Assembly: GCF_901709675.1 (NCBI RefSeq)
Contig: NC_051099.1
Location: 3,658,001 to 3,722,000, forward strand
Source of the DNA: Syngnathus acus
Taxonomy: Eukaryota > Chordata > Actinopteri > Syngnathiformes > Syngnathidae
Direction of reading: 5' to 3'
DNA length: 64,000 nucleotides
The notes under the pieces are model-generated. The model had not been told where the DNA came from. It did not search any database and saw only the letters and a program-made list of their open reading frames with translations. Below are positions 45,938 through 63,559 of the stretch, in pieces (within the stretch, counting starts at the first letter, position 1; every line of letters starts with the position of its first letter). Both the position numbers and the translations under genes were made by a program.

Positions 45938-46728
45938 TCAGCGAGCCGGACGCCGACACCTGAGCACCGAGAGCATAATCAATGGCCGACGGGAGACGGA
46001 AGCAGGTGAACGGCAGCCTCGTCGTCGTCTCCTGTCATCGCCCCCCTCGCTGCTCCATGGTGGTGGCCGCGCTGGCTCGCTCGGGAGTCCGGCTGCTGTT
46101 GGAGCGTGTTGGACTGCTTGACGTTCTCTCCCCGCCCGGCCGCTCGCTGCCTGCGTCTGCTGAGCTGCCGCGCATGCGCACTGTGGCCGCCAAAAACAAC
46201 TTTCTTATTAAATCCTCGTCACGCACGCACATTTACAATATACCGAATGCATTTTATTTACGACTCAAAGGGATGGCGTCTAAACAATCACAACGAATTA
46301 GAATGAACTTCCAAAACAGTACATTACACAAGCACAATACTCCAAAACTTTAATATTCACATACATTGATATATTCCAACGCATATACAACTATAAGAAG
46401 GGTATATAATTTACTATTGTACTAATATTACGGTTCTTAATGTCTTTACTATTATTACTATTGTATGTGTAAATTTACGTAGTGCGTAGTACTGTCGCCA
46501 TCTAGTGGACAAATGCAATAAAACGACCCTACCGTTTCAATAGTTGCGTTTCGTCAAAAAATATTTTGATCATCGTATAGTGAGGTAACAAATCACCCAT
46601 TCATTCAATATTCCATCGATCAATTTTTCATTAAATTATGAATATAGCTATGATTTGTCTATTTTTTTAATGGCACAATTTAAAAATGTGTCGAATCTGC
46701 CGCAAGCGTTGAGCTCGAGCACACCAAG
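45938..46728. promoter_or_regulatory. Bidirectional ssh2/nsrp1 intergenic promoter
   Basis: The start codons of ssh2 (-) and nsrp1 (+) are only 791 bases apart, head to head. A perfect palindromic NRF1-type site GCGCATGCGC lies at 46170-46179. A second copy lies inside ssh2 intron 1 at 45741-45750. The ssh2 side is GC-rich and the nsrp1 side AT-rich, so two separate start regions are also possible. EFCAB5, which lies between these genes in human, is absent. Confidence 0.6.
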
Positions 46729-48563
46729 ATGGCGGTCCCTGGTAAACAGTAAGTGGGAGCTAACACACGCAAGTAGACGATTTGGGTAGTTTAGGCTTTA
46801 TAAAAAAATTAAATTAAAGATTTAACATGATTTGCTGTTCTTTACTTTTTTTGTGGTGAAGCAGCTTCGATATAATTTACTGCCCCTGTTGCTAATCGAG
46901 CTAACGACGTGCAAAATGGAGATTGCAAAGAGGTGCACTAGCATTCATTGTGTTTACAAATCAACTGTGACTTTTGTACTCACTCAGGTACGGGCTCATC
47001 CTGCCTCAGAAGAAATGCTTGAAGACAACACGTCTCCAGAAACTTTGTGTGTTTGGGGATGACTCCGATGATGAGGTGATGCAATCAATCCACAAATGGT
47101 TACTTTGAATGCACCATATTTTCATTTAAAAACGCAATCCAAATGAATGCATGTATTGAATCAGACATCTGTTGGTGAGAGTCTTCAAAAAGAAGCAGCC
47201 AAGAAAAAGACGATGAGGCAGGTGAGGCCAAGACCAACTCAGGGCTGTCTTAGCTTGGGACGTGATTAATAAAATGGCTATTGATGTGTGTGTGTGTGTG
47301 TGTGCAGACTCAGCTGGAGATGAAGAAGGCCCTGGAGGAGGACAGCACCGTCTATGACTACGATGCAGTGTATGATGAAATTCAAAAGCAGAGACTGGAA
47401 ACCAGTAAAAAGGTTTTGTCAGGACCAGAGAAGAAGGTATTTAGTTGCCCAAACCAACCTTTTTTTTTTTTTTGGTACTCCAGAAAGTAAAATTTTTTTT
47501 TGCACTTGCAGCCTAAGTATATCCATCAGCTGATGAAGGCGGTGGACAGCCGCAAGAAGGAGCAGGAGCGCCGAGAGGAGCGGAAGATCCAGAAGGAGCG
47601 TGAAGCGGAGGGCAACCAGTTTGCTGACAAGGAGGCCTACGTCACGACGGCCTACAAACGCAAGCTGCAGGAGCAGAAGGAGGAAGAGGAGCGTGCAAAG
47701 CATGAGGCTGCTATTGAAGGTGAGGCCCAGTAACATCACAGTCTCCACTCTCAAACCGCTAACGTGTGACAAAATATGTCCAAAATAAACAATCTGGCAC
47801 CTTGATTAAGGAAGGAAGTACTTTTTTGTCTTTCTCACCAGCCGCTTTGGACGTGAGGAAACAAAACGATCTGAGTGGTTTCTACAGACATCTTCTCAAC
47901 CAGACTGTAGGAGAGGAAGCCATCCCGGATCGCTTGGCTAACAAGTATGCGTTTCTTCAGAAACACAAATTTTTCTTATATTTATAAATACACACAATTT
48001 CATGTGGGCTCTTGCATAGAAGTCAAAAGTCAGAAGATGGAGGGATCCCAGAAACATCTCAAACGAGTCATGAAATCACACCAAGTGACGGAGAAGCACA
48101 TGAGGAAAAGCACAGCAAGACCTCCTCCTCGCATTCCAAACGCCATTATAGACGCAGGTCACCAGCCTCTGGTAGTGACGACGAGCGGGAGAGAGAGGCG
48201 CAGAGGAAGAAAGAGCCAGAGAAGGTTGAGCAACGCAGCGGGAGGAGAGACCGCGACAAAAACGGCCAAAGTCACAGACGTCGAGATGAGCCGAGGGAAA
48301 AAGGTGACAGGAGGAAGTCTGAGGAAGATAAAGGGCAAGAGGAAGAGGTGCGGGGGAAAGATAAAGGCGAAGCAGCTGGAGAAGAGAAGGATGAAGGTGA
48401 GAAGGAAGAAGTTGAGAAGGAAGGCCAAACAGAGGAGACCAAGGTCAATAAGTTTGCAAAGCGTTCCAATGAGCAGACGTTGAGCTCGGCCAGAGATCGA
48501 TACCTCGCTCGCCAGATGGCTCGCTCGACCTCCAAGAGCTACATTGAGCGTGAAGAAGACTGA
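46729..48563 (+). CDS. nsrp1: Nuclear speckle splicing regulatory protein 1
   Basis: Nuclear speckle protein that modulates alternative splice-site choice. Seven coding exons: 46729-46748, 46988-47075, 47165-47221, 47308-47436, 47512-47719, 47842-47944, 48020-48563. They join in phase to 382 residues, shorter than human NSRP1 (about 558) mainly in the charged tail. Recognised parts: the start MAVPGKQYGLILPQKK, an acidic DDSDDE, the basic coiled-coil region PKYIHQLMKAVDSRKKEQ, the block NDLSGFYRHLLNQTVGEE, a Lys/Glu/Arg-rich low-complexity tail, and the conserved end FAKRSNEQTLSSARDRYLAR. The start codon sits inside an AAGATGGCGGT YY1-like element. It lies next to ssh2 as in human 17q11.2. Confidence 0.95.
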
Positions 48564-48595
48564 CACACAACAGATTATTAACTGCAGAAAATATA

Positions 48596-48601
48596 AATAA
48601 A
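48596..48601 (+). terminator. Poly(A) signal of nsrp1
   Basis: AATAAA 33 bases after the nsrp1 stop codon. It faces the minus-strand AATAAA of the ncRNA gene (48640-48645), so the two transcripts end tail to tail within about 50 bases. Confidence 0.85.
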
Positions 48602-48823
48602 GAGGCAAAGTCAAAAAGAAAACTTGATTTCCACTGGTTTTTATTCAGTTACACAAGGTCAGACAACACATGTTGCAGAAAAAAAAAAAAGCTTCATTCA
48701 AGGCGCCGCTTCTCCATCACTAATTGGCACTGAAGCCAACGACTCAGTCAACCTGCACTGGGGAAAAGTCACAATTACTGCCATGAAATATTGCAGTCTG
48801 ACAACCTGTTAAGCCCGTTTTGT

Positions 48824-48905
48824 TTGTGTTCAGAAAAGTGAATATCACCACTGAGCATCTGACGGTAATTCCAGCTATTTCACTTTGAATTTCATCACAA
48901 CACAC
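48824..48905 (-). ncRNA. C/D-box snoRNA 1, guide against 18S rRNA
   Basis: Minus-strand C box GTGATGA (48898-48892) and D box CTGA (48833-48830), with a 5-bp terminal stem (TGTGT with ACACA). An internal CAGA (48861-48858) serves as an imperfect D' box, and a GTGGTGA follows as C'. Just upstream of D' is AGCTGGAATTACCG (48876-48863). It is fully complementary over 14 nt to the conserved 18S rRNA segment CGGUAAUUCCAGCU beside the 530 loop. By the D+5 rule the target would be the U of CGGU. It lies in the last intron of the predicted host gene. The role is 2'-O-methylation guiding in the nucleolus, inferred. Confidence 0.8.
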
Positions 48906-49097
48906 CAAGTTAGATTTAAAGTCTGCATCTGATGTCATTTACGCTGGCATCAAATGTGAGCTACTTACTTGCAGGTGCAGGAATTGAGCAGCAAAGGCAA
49001 AGTAGACTTTCAGTCTTCAGGAAACTAAAGAAAATAAAAAAACTCAAATCGTCACAGCATCTACATCAAGTGTGCACAACATTCCATTGTTTCATTT

Positions 49098-49176
49098 CAA
49101 AGTTCAGAAAACTGAGTCACCACTAAACATCTGTCGGTAATTCCAGCTGTTTCAGTTGTTATTTCATCACATCAGG
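49098..49176 (-). ncRNA. C/D-box snoRNA 2, paralogue of snoRNA 1
   Basis: Minus-strand C box GTGATGA (49170-49164), D box CTGA (49107-49104), D'-like CAGA (49133-49130) and a GTGGTGA C'-like motif. The 14-nt guide AGCTGGAATTACCG (49148-49135) is identical to that of the copy about 270 bases away, while the flanks have diverged. The terminal stem is weak, so an external stem would be needed. It lies in the preceding intron of the same predicted host transcript. Conservation of boxes and guide against diverged surroundings argues that both copies are functional. Confidence 0.75.
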
Positions 49177-49351
49177 TTAATAAATCAATCAATAGATGAA
49201 AATAAATGTTTTAATACCTTTTCGAGCCAAGACTGGTTGCTCCAAAACGTACGATTTCATATAACGTTGTTCATCTGGACACGTGACCTGTTGGGAAGTC
49301 AATACTTTTGTCATGTACAATTATGATTGACAGCACGTATAAAGTGTTACC

Positions 49352-49440
49352 ATGGCGACTCAGAACCGTGATTAAAAATACAATCGTCAGTTATCGCATC
49401 GGACGGCACTTCCTATTCACAACTTTCATCATTGCCACTT
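49352..49440 (-). ncRNA. Candidate orphan C/D-box RNA 3
   Basis: In the intron between exons 3 and 4 of the predicted host gene, the minus strand reads C box ATGATGA (49432-49426), D' box CTGA (49390-49387) and D box CTGA (49363-49360). A possible 4-bp outer stem is TGGC with GCCA. The guides upstream of D' (TCCGATGCGATAA) and of D do not match an rRNA or snRNA stretch I can recall. Spacing between boxes is acceptable. Evidence is weaker than for the other two. Confidence 0.45.
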
Positions 49441-49829
49441 CATTTGAATTCAAGAGGAGAAAACGCTCACCTCTTGACTTCCATCATTTGGAAGACAAAA
49501 ACGTCAACCAAGGCGGCATTTCACGATCTGACGCCCACCTGAAAACATGCCATTTCTTTTATCCATACGTATGCATACAAAGTTTCGATGTCTTATTTTG
49601 AGATGACGAGAGCAAAAGCTCACCGTGGTGTCACGTTTTCCGTCGTCGAGTCCACGTGGTCAACATGTTCAACTTTGCCAAGCCAAATTCAACATTTGAC
49701 TCGCACAATCGATTGCACTAACATTTACAAGTCAGTGGGAGTTATTTGCTCGCATTTTTTTTTTCTTTCGTCCGTCATCTTTCCTTTTAGCCAACATGAC
49801 TGAGTACCTGCACAGCTCAAGCAAGAAAG

Positions 49830-50117
49830 ACCGATTCCGCGACAACTGCGCTTATTTAATAGCCAGGATGTCGCATGTATATGACGTCACATTCATGTCC
49901 CCGTATCGCAGCACAGAACGCGCCCTATACAATATGCTGGTACTCGCTCCGGCCACACGGCGGCGCTGTTTGCTGCCTTCCTGCAAGGAGTGAATTGATT
50001 TGATTGCGAGGGAAGTCTGCTGACTTGATTTTGTGCCGTCAGCTGCTCCGGTTTAGTTTTCTCCGCAAACATCACTTTTCATCTTCTTCCTCAGCGACCG
50101 ATAGCTTCAGCCTTCAG
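49830..50117. promoter_or_regulatory. Bidirectional promoter: ncRNA host gene / rab34
   Basis: Contains the minus-strand TATA-like box (49861-49852), a perfect palindromic CRE TGACGTCA at 49882-49889, and a plus-strand candidate non-coding rab34 exon ending at 50117 with donor CTTCAG/GTAAAC. The G-run at about 50245-50257 lies beyond it in rab34 intron sequence. Confidence 0.55.
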
Positions 50118-50425
50118 GTAAACTTTTTCTTTTTTTTATCATCCATTTTATTGTGCTTTGTGTTCATTGCTGCTTACATTGCTCAACAAGATCGTCCTGA
50201 AAAATGATTTATGTCAAGTTGACGTTAGGCAATTAGGCATATTGGGGGGGGGGGGGGTTCAGGGATCACAACACTGAACCCCGAACCTCAGAATGGTCAC
50301 TCATTGTCAAAACTTTGCAACTAAAAATGTCATTTGATCTAGTATTTGAGTAAAGTGACCTGCAGTGCCCACCTGGACACCTGCGTGGACGTGCAGAAGT
50401 TTGCAGGTGGATCCACTGTCACGTC

Positions 50426-52259
50426 ATGTTGCCTCCACCCAAGAGCGACAGAATCATAACACACATGCCCAAGGTGACAAGCGCACAATGTAATAACAGC
50501 AAAACAAAAAATGCAACAATGCACTAACAATATAATAAGGTAACAACATTGTAATAATGTTACAATGACGTAATAACAGTAACGTGACACAATTGTGATT
50601 CCAATCATTGATTTTGGCGTGGCGTGATGATGTCACGTCAGTGTTTCAGTCCCAATGCGGCGCTGCAGACCAAAGAGGTTTTCCATCCTCAGGTGAAGGC
50701 CGCATGTCAGACGCAGAGGGAAGATACCGTCAGGTAAGGTTAAAGGTCACGCGACCTGTTAAATGCTTGCACATCTGCCATTTGATCCTCCATGTTTTCA
50801 TCTCTTGAAAGGTAAGTGGATGCCAAGACTTGCAGTTTGTGGCCCAAAAATTCTTTTGTTTGGAAGATAAAATAAGTTCTGAAATGAACTTGGTGACGTT
50901 TCCGGCTTTCACGTCCATCCTGCTCTTTTGCAGCTTCAATGTCGCCAAAGTTATCGTGGTGGGCGACGTCTCGGTCGGGAAAACTTGTCTGGTCAGCAGG
51001 TAAGAAGCCGTTCCACAATTCCACACTGTACGTCAGCAATACTGATGGGAGTTTCATTTGGCACCTGGGCCTTCAGCACCACAATCAAAAACAAATATTC
51101 AACTTTCACTTCTATTGACTCATCACCACGCATGCAAGTACTAAAAGTTGATGTTCCCGAAAGGTTCTCCAGAGGAGCCTTCAACAAGAACTACAAAGCC
51201 ACCATCGGTGTGGATTTTGACATGGAACGTTTCCAGGTACTCGGCGTCCCCTTCAGCCTGCAGCTGTGAGTATGTCGTGTGCCATCAATGAATAGGAAGG
51301 GGCAGAGTATGGAGCCTTGAGGGACCTCTTAGAAAACCGGCACCATGCATTACAGATGGGACACGGCGGGCCAGGAACGCTTCAAGTGTATTGCCTCCAC
51401 ATACTACAGAGGAGCTCAAGGTCAGGGAGGCTCCTCGCCGTCTTCATCTCCAAATCCAACATGTACTTTTGTGTGTGTGTGTTGCACCCACAGCCATCAT
51501 TGTAGTGTTCGACTTGAGCAAAGAAAACTCCTTAGACCACGCCAGGTGAGAGGAACTAGCGGACGTATTCACGCGTGAACATGATTGTTGATGTAGGTGT
51601 CTTTATAATTAAGTCAACGGGAAAAGAAGAGAGGGAGCATGCGTTTCATCGAGGGACAAAGGCAAGGTGCCTTTAATTCTGTCCTATGACTACAGAAAAC
51701 AAGTTTGTGTGCGCGTGCAGGGAGTGGTTGGAGGACGCCATGAAGGAGAACGACCCATCCAGTGTTCTTCTCTTCCTCGTGGGCACCAAGAAGGACCTCA
51801 GCGTGGGTGAAGATGAAGCAACTTTTCACACAAACCATTCAGTGTCCTCAAGTGATGTTTTTTTTCTTTTCTTGTCAGTCTCCAGAGCAGCTGGCTCAGG
51901 TTGAACAGGAAGCCGTCCGAATGTCGGAGGAGATCCGGGCAGAGTACTGGGCCGTGTCGGCCAAGTCGGGTGCGACGTATTGTAGTTGAAAGCTTACGAA
52001 GCGTCAACGTGACATTCAATTGATTGCATGTTGGCCACAGGAGACAGCGTGAGAGACTTTTTCCTCCGCGTGGCCTCTTTGACCTTCGAGGCCAACGTCC
52101 TGGCCGAGCTGGAGAAAAGCGCGGCGAGGGACGGGGCCGACGTCATCAGTGAGTCGCTGGCACGACGGCTTTCTTCTACTCCTGTACTGACGTGGTTTGT
52201 CGTCAGAGATCACGAGCGGCCCGAAGGACAAACGCGGGAGGAAGGCCAACTGCTGTTGA
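50426..52259 (+). CDS. rab34: Ras-related small GTPase Rab34
   Basis: Rab GTPase of Golgi, macropinosomes and the intracellular route of ciliogenesis. Ten coding exons: 50426-50473, 50642-50733, 50934-50999, 51164-51265, 51356-51420, 51494-51545, 51721-51802, 51879-51969, 52041-52148, 52207-52259. The short first exon encodes MLPPPKSDRIITHMPK, which aligns with the start of mammalian RAB34 and lies in a region with no long open frame. G motifs: GDVSVGKT (P-loop), ATIGVDF (switch I), WDTAGQERF (switch II), GTKKDLS in place of NKxD as usual in Rab34, and SAKSG. The block SYYRG-like STYYRGAQ and the end TFEANVLAELEKS are Rab34 hallmarks. The C-terminus NCC provides the prenylation cysteines. It converges with supt6h, as in human 17q11.2. 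Confidence 0.95.
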
Positions 52260-52305
52260 CGTGAGAGGACAGAGCGGACGCACAACAGCGAAGAGTTGGG
52301 GTTTC

Positions 52306-52311
52306 AATAAA
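52306..52311 (+). terminator. Poly(A) signal of rab34
   Basis: AATAAA 46 bases after the rab34 stop codon, followed by a GT-rich stretch. Confidence 0.85.
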
Positions 52312-52676
52312 AAGTTGTCAAAAGTGTTTCCCACGTGTGGATTGTTGGCTTTGCGCACGGGTCATGTGCTGCAGCGTGACTAATCGGACATCTCATGACA
52401 GTCATGACATCACGCCTCCTTTCTGCCGGGCAAATAAAGGAATGATTGTTTGCGGGAGGATCTTGAGCTTCCTTTACAACTCAACTTTCAAGAGACACTC
52501 ATGGGATGTTAGGATGCGCAAAGATGAGTATGCGATCGTCCTTGACGTGACACTGGAGCCCATTTTCCACCTTCAGGACAAATAAGTCACAAGCCTCCCG
52601 TATGCGTGTGTGATAGATGCGCACAGTGGAGTCTTAGAAGAGTCCACCAGGGAGAAAAAAAAAAACCCCAGTTGTC

Positions 52677-52682
52677 TTTATT
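52677..52682 (-). terminator. Poly(A) signal of supt6h
   Basis: TTTATT on plus (AATAAA on minus), about 285 bases after the supt6h stop codon. The rab34 and supt6h 3' ends are then about 350 bases apart, tail to tail. The plus-strand segment 52360-52660 has no recognised gene. Confidence 0.7.
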
Positions 52683-52964
52683 TGTTCTATACAGAGGGTC
52701 GCTCGCCCGGTGGGTGTGGCCGAGAGCCGTCTATCACGAGCGCAGATGTTTTCTGGCCGTGGTGGGCCCTGCCCCCTCATCCCTAACTAAAAGCGGGGCA
52801 AACCAACGGGGCAAACCAACGGGGCAGCCCGCCTGACAGCAGGTCCATTTTGTACACGCAGAGAACACTGTGTGGGCGTGCCGTCGTGGCGCAAAACGAC
52901 GACTCACGGTAGCGGATGGGGGGAAGCGGGGTCACATGGTAACGCCAACGCCCGTCCGGGCGCC

Positions 52965-61131
<8,167 letters not shown>

Positions 61132-61923
61132 AACTGCTGCCCCTGTCACACATTACATAATTTAAAATCAGATCACAGGGTGTTGAACCTCATTTCACTG
61201 TATAAAGCAGAATGATTCATCTACTGGAAGATACAAGGCTGAAAAAAATGCGATTTGAGAGGAAAACCAGAAACTTTCCTAATTACAAATAATTACAGTA
61301 CAATGCCGGCCGGCCTTGAACCAGAGACGCGAAGGAATTAGGCCACAGACTGGCACACTCACCGACGCAGAATTTGCACCCGCAGTTCTCGCACGATTCA
61401 CGGAAAAGTAAAAATCGGGGGTGAGTTGACGGTCACGGCAAAAATAAGAGAAGCGGCACGCGATGTTGATGTCGCAATGCGGAAAACATCAACAACACGT
61501 CACGCGAGCATGTTCTCATCCCTAGGACAAAATCACGAGTGCATTTCTTGACATTATTAGAAGAGTAGTTTGTTTTTGCTGAACTATTTAAGATGGTTTG
61601 TACGAAGCAACTAAGAAAGCATAATCTTGTTTAGTGGTGCAGCCGCTAGTTAGCGCGTGCTAAAAAAGGAGCAGTTAACATGCCAATTAGATATGTGTTA
61701 GACTCGCTCAGGTCCTCAATTCAGGTTGGAACTCAGAATGTCACGTTTAGATACGTGAGAATAAAAAAAAAATAGACGCAGAAAGGAGGCCTCCAGTGCG
61801 AGTGAAATACCGAACGCGCTTAGTTAGCATTAGCATGAGCTCCAAGCACAACATCCGCGCCAACGTCGAGGTCTCGTTGGCTAGCTCCACAACGCCTACA
61901 ACGAGCGTGCAACCAAGACTTAC

Positions 61924-62229
61924 GCGTCCGTCTCGCTGCCGTGACAAGCTCGGTAAAAGAGGACAAAACCTGCTCGCTGGGTTTTTGTGTGCGCTTTGGA
62001 GAAAAATGGCGGACAGCGTGTTGACTTCCGGAAAGCCGGAAATGAAATATTAGGTCTTTTCAACCGGACGCTACCGCCTCCTGCTGGTTCATCCACACAT
62101 TGCATACAGAACAATGTCGGGCAGGGCGACCAGTGCAGTTCTGCTTCGACGCCACTAGGAGCGCTGTGATATCACGAAGACAACGAAGAGGAAGAAGAAA
62201 AAGAAAAAAAGAAGAAGAGCTGCCGAAGG
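61924..62229. promoter_or_regulatory. Bidirectional supt6h/sdf2 promoter
   Basis: The supt6h non-coding first exon begins its donor at 61924 (minus), and the sdf2 start codon is at 62230 (plus), so both transcripts start in this 300-base interval. It contains a YY1-type AAAATGGCGG at 62003-62012 and paired ETS-type cores (CTTCCGGAA at about 62025-62033 and CCGGAAAT just after). No TATA box was noticed. The interval 61150-61920 is the supt6h first intron, with no other gene seen. Confidence 0.6.
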
Positions 62230-63314
62230 ATGAGAAGGATGGCTTCAGAGGACTCAGTGAAGCTTGTGCTTTTTGCTCGCCTTTTCCCTTGTCTTGTGTT
62301 TTTGGCGATTTTGTTCCGGAGCTCACTCGGCTCGGAGTTGGATTTTGTCACGTGCGGTTCTGTGCTCAAACTTCTAAACGTCAAACACAACGTGAGACTT
62401 CACTCGCATGACGTGCGCTACGGCTCAGGTTAGTCATTAAAAGTGCACTCCGGCGTTTCGTCCTAAAAAGTCACCTTTGTGGTCACAAGTCTTCCGAACT
62501 GGGAAGACGACAAACAAGTCACCCGCTCTGATTCCTATTTGTTTATTTGTCAAGTGCCATTATTGACCCTTTGACGCCTGAATGATTTGCATGACGTGTC
62601 CAACCAGCGCCTCTCGCCGACGTTTTACCAAGATAACGACATCCTTCGCAGGACCGTCCGATCACTTTGCTCTGACGTGTCCTATGTGTGTTGGTGCGTG
62701 ACCCAGGAAGCGGGCAGCAGTCGGTGACGGGTGTGACCAACGTGGAGGACGGCAACAGTTACTGGAGCGTACGCGGCACCCGCGACGCCACCTGCTTTCG
62801 AGGAAACCCCGTTAAGTGCGGTCAAAACATCCGTCTCACGCACGTCAACACCGGACGCAACCTGCACAGCCATTATTTCAGCTCGCCGCTGTCCTCCAAC
62901 CAGGTGGGGGCGCCCTCTACTGCTTCACTTCTCATGCCACTGATTATATTAGGCAAAGTCTCAATTTAAAACCAGAAAGAAAAACGTTTGTTGTTGATAT
63001 GCGGTATGTCTTAACAGGAAGTGAGCGCTTTTGGCGAAGAGGGCGAGGGCGACCACCTGGATGAGTGGACGGTGGAATGTGGCGGGCAAGCGTGGGAGCG
63101 CGCTGAGGCTGTACGCCTGCGCCACAAAGCCACCGAGGCGGCGTTGTCAGTGACGGGCGAACAGTACGGGAGGCCCATCAGCGGCCAGAGGGAGGTCCAC
63201 GCCATGGCCGGCCATGGGCAGCACAGCCTGTGGAAGGCCATGGAGGGTGTCTTCATCAAGCCCACCGAAGGGCTCCCCGTCGCTCAGCGGGACTACACGC
63301 ACACCGAGTTCTGA
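62230..63314 (+). CDS. sdf2: Stromal cell-derived factor 2, ER MIR-domain protein
   Basis: ER-lumen protein that works with ERdj3/BiP in protein quality control. Three coding exons: 62230-62428, 62707-62903, 63018-63314. They join in phase to 230 residues; if translation starts at the fourth codon (Met) it is 227. Human SDF2 is 211. A hydrophobic signal peptide (core LFPCLVFLAILF) precedes the mature start near SELDFVTCGSVLKLLN. Three MIR repeats are visible (VRLHSHDVRYGSGSGQQSVT; IRLTHVNTGRNLHSH; LLSVTGEQYGRP-like ALSVTGEQYGRPISG). The protein ends in HTEF where family members end in a KDEL-like xxEL, so ER retrieval may be weakened. The gene is head to head with supt6h as in human 17q11.2. 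Confidence 0.95.
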
Positions 63315-63547
63315 ACGCCTCCCTCGTCAGCGCCAAACTTCCCGTCGCACGGAGGCGCCGCATTGTTTCGGCTTCACGGACTTCCTGTCACATGGCAACT
63401 TCCTCTCGGACGATGGGTGCCTTGTTCTGCTGCTCTTCAGTACAAAACATTTGCACCATTCGGGAATTACAGCAGAGTGGAATGTCACTCAGATTCCAGT
63501 GTGTGTGCACACCCTGATATTTATTGTCATTGGTGAGGCGCATCACA

Positions 63548-63553
63548 AATAAA
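63548..63553 (+). terminator. Poly(A) signal of sdf2
   Basis: AATAAA 234 bases after the sdf2 stop codon, followed by a T-rich stretch. Confidence 0.75.
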
Positions 63554-63559
63554 TCCTTC

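Larger units (their letters stand above)
48620..49829 (-). ncRNA. Putative 5'TOP snoRNA host gene (non-coding)
   Basis: Predicted multi-exon minus-strand transcript with no usable coding frame. Transcript order: exon 1 49829-49808, exon 2 49717-49624, exon 3 49538-49471, exon 4 49287-49218, exon 5 49024-48969, exon 6 from 48757 to the poly(A) signal AATAAA at 48645-48640. Splice signals read directly: donors GTACTC, GTGAGC, GTGAGC, GTATTA, GTAAGT; acceptors ATGTTAG, GTTTTCAG, CCCAACAG, TTCTTTAG, TTCCCCAG. A TATA-like TATTAAATAA (49861-49852) sits about 32 bases before CTTTCTTGC, a terminal-oligopyrimidine-like start, and a perfect CRE lies at 49882-49889. Introns 4 and 5 each contain a C/D snoRNA, and intron 3 contains a possible third. 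The first ATG opens only an eight-codon frame. This matches the plan of SNHG genes. It lies head to head with rab34, where mammals have RPL23A. Exon 1, exon 2 and the start site are the least certain parts. Confidence 0.7.

Noticed and set aside
48863-49148. 18S rRNA pseudogene fragments, because CGGTAATTCCAGCT matches rRNA sense on the plus strand
   Set aside because: Only 14 bases match. The flanks are unlike rRNA, two copies share snoRNA boxes in correct order on the minus strand, and each sits within a predicted intron.
48824-49176. snoRNAs being the RPL23A-borne SNORD42/SNORD4 families
   Set aside because: Those guide the 5' domain of 18S near positions 116-121; the guides here instead match the CGGUAAUUCCAGCU stretch.
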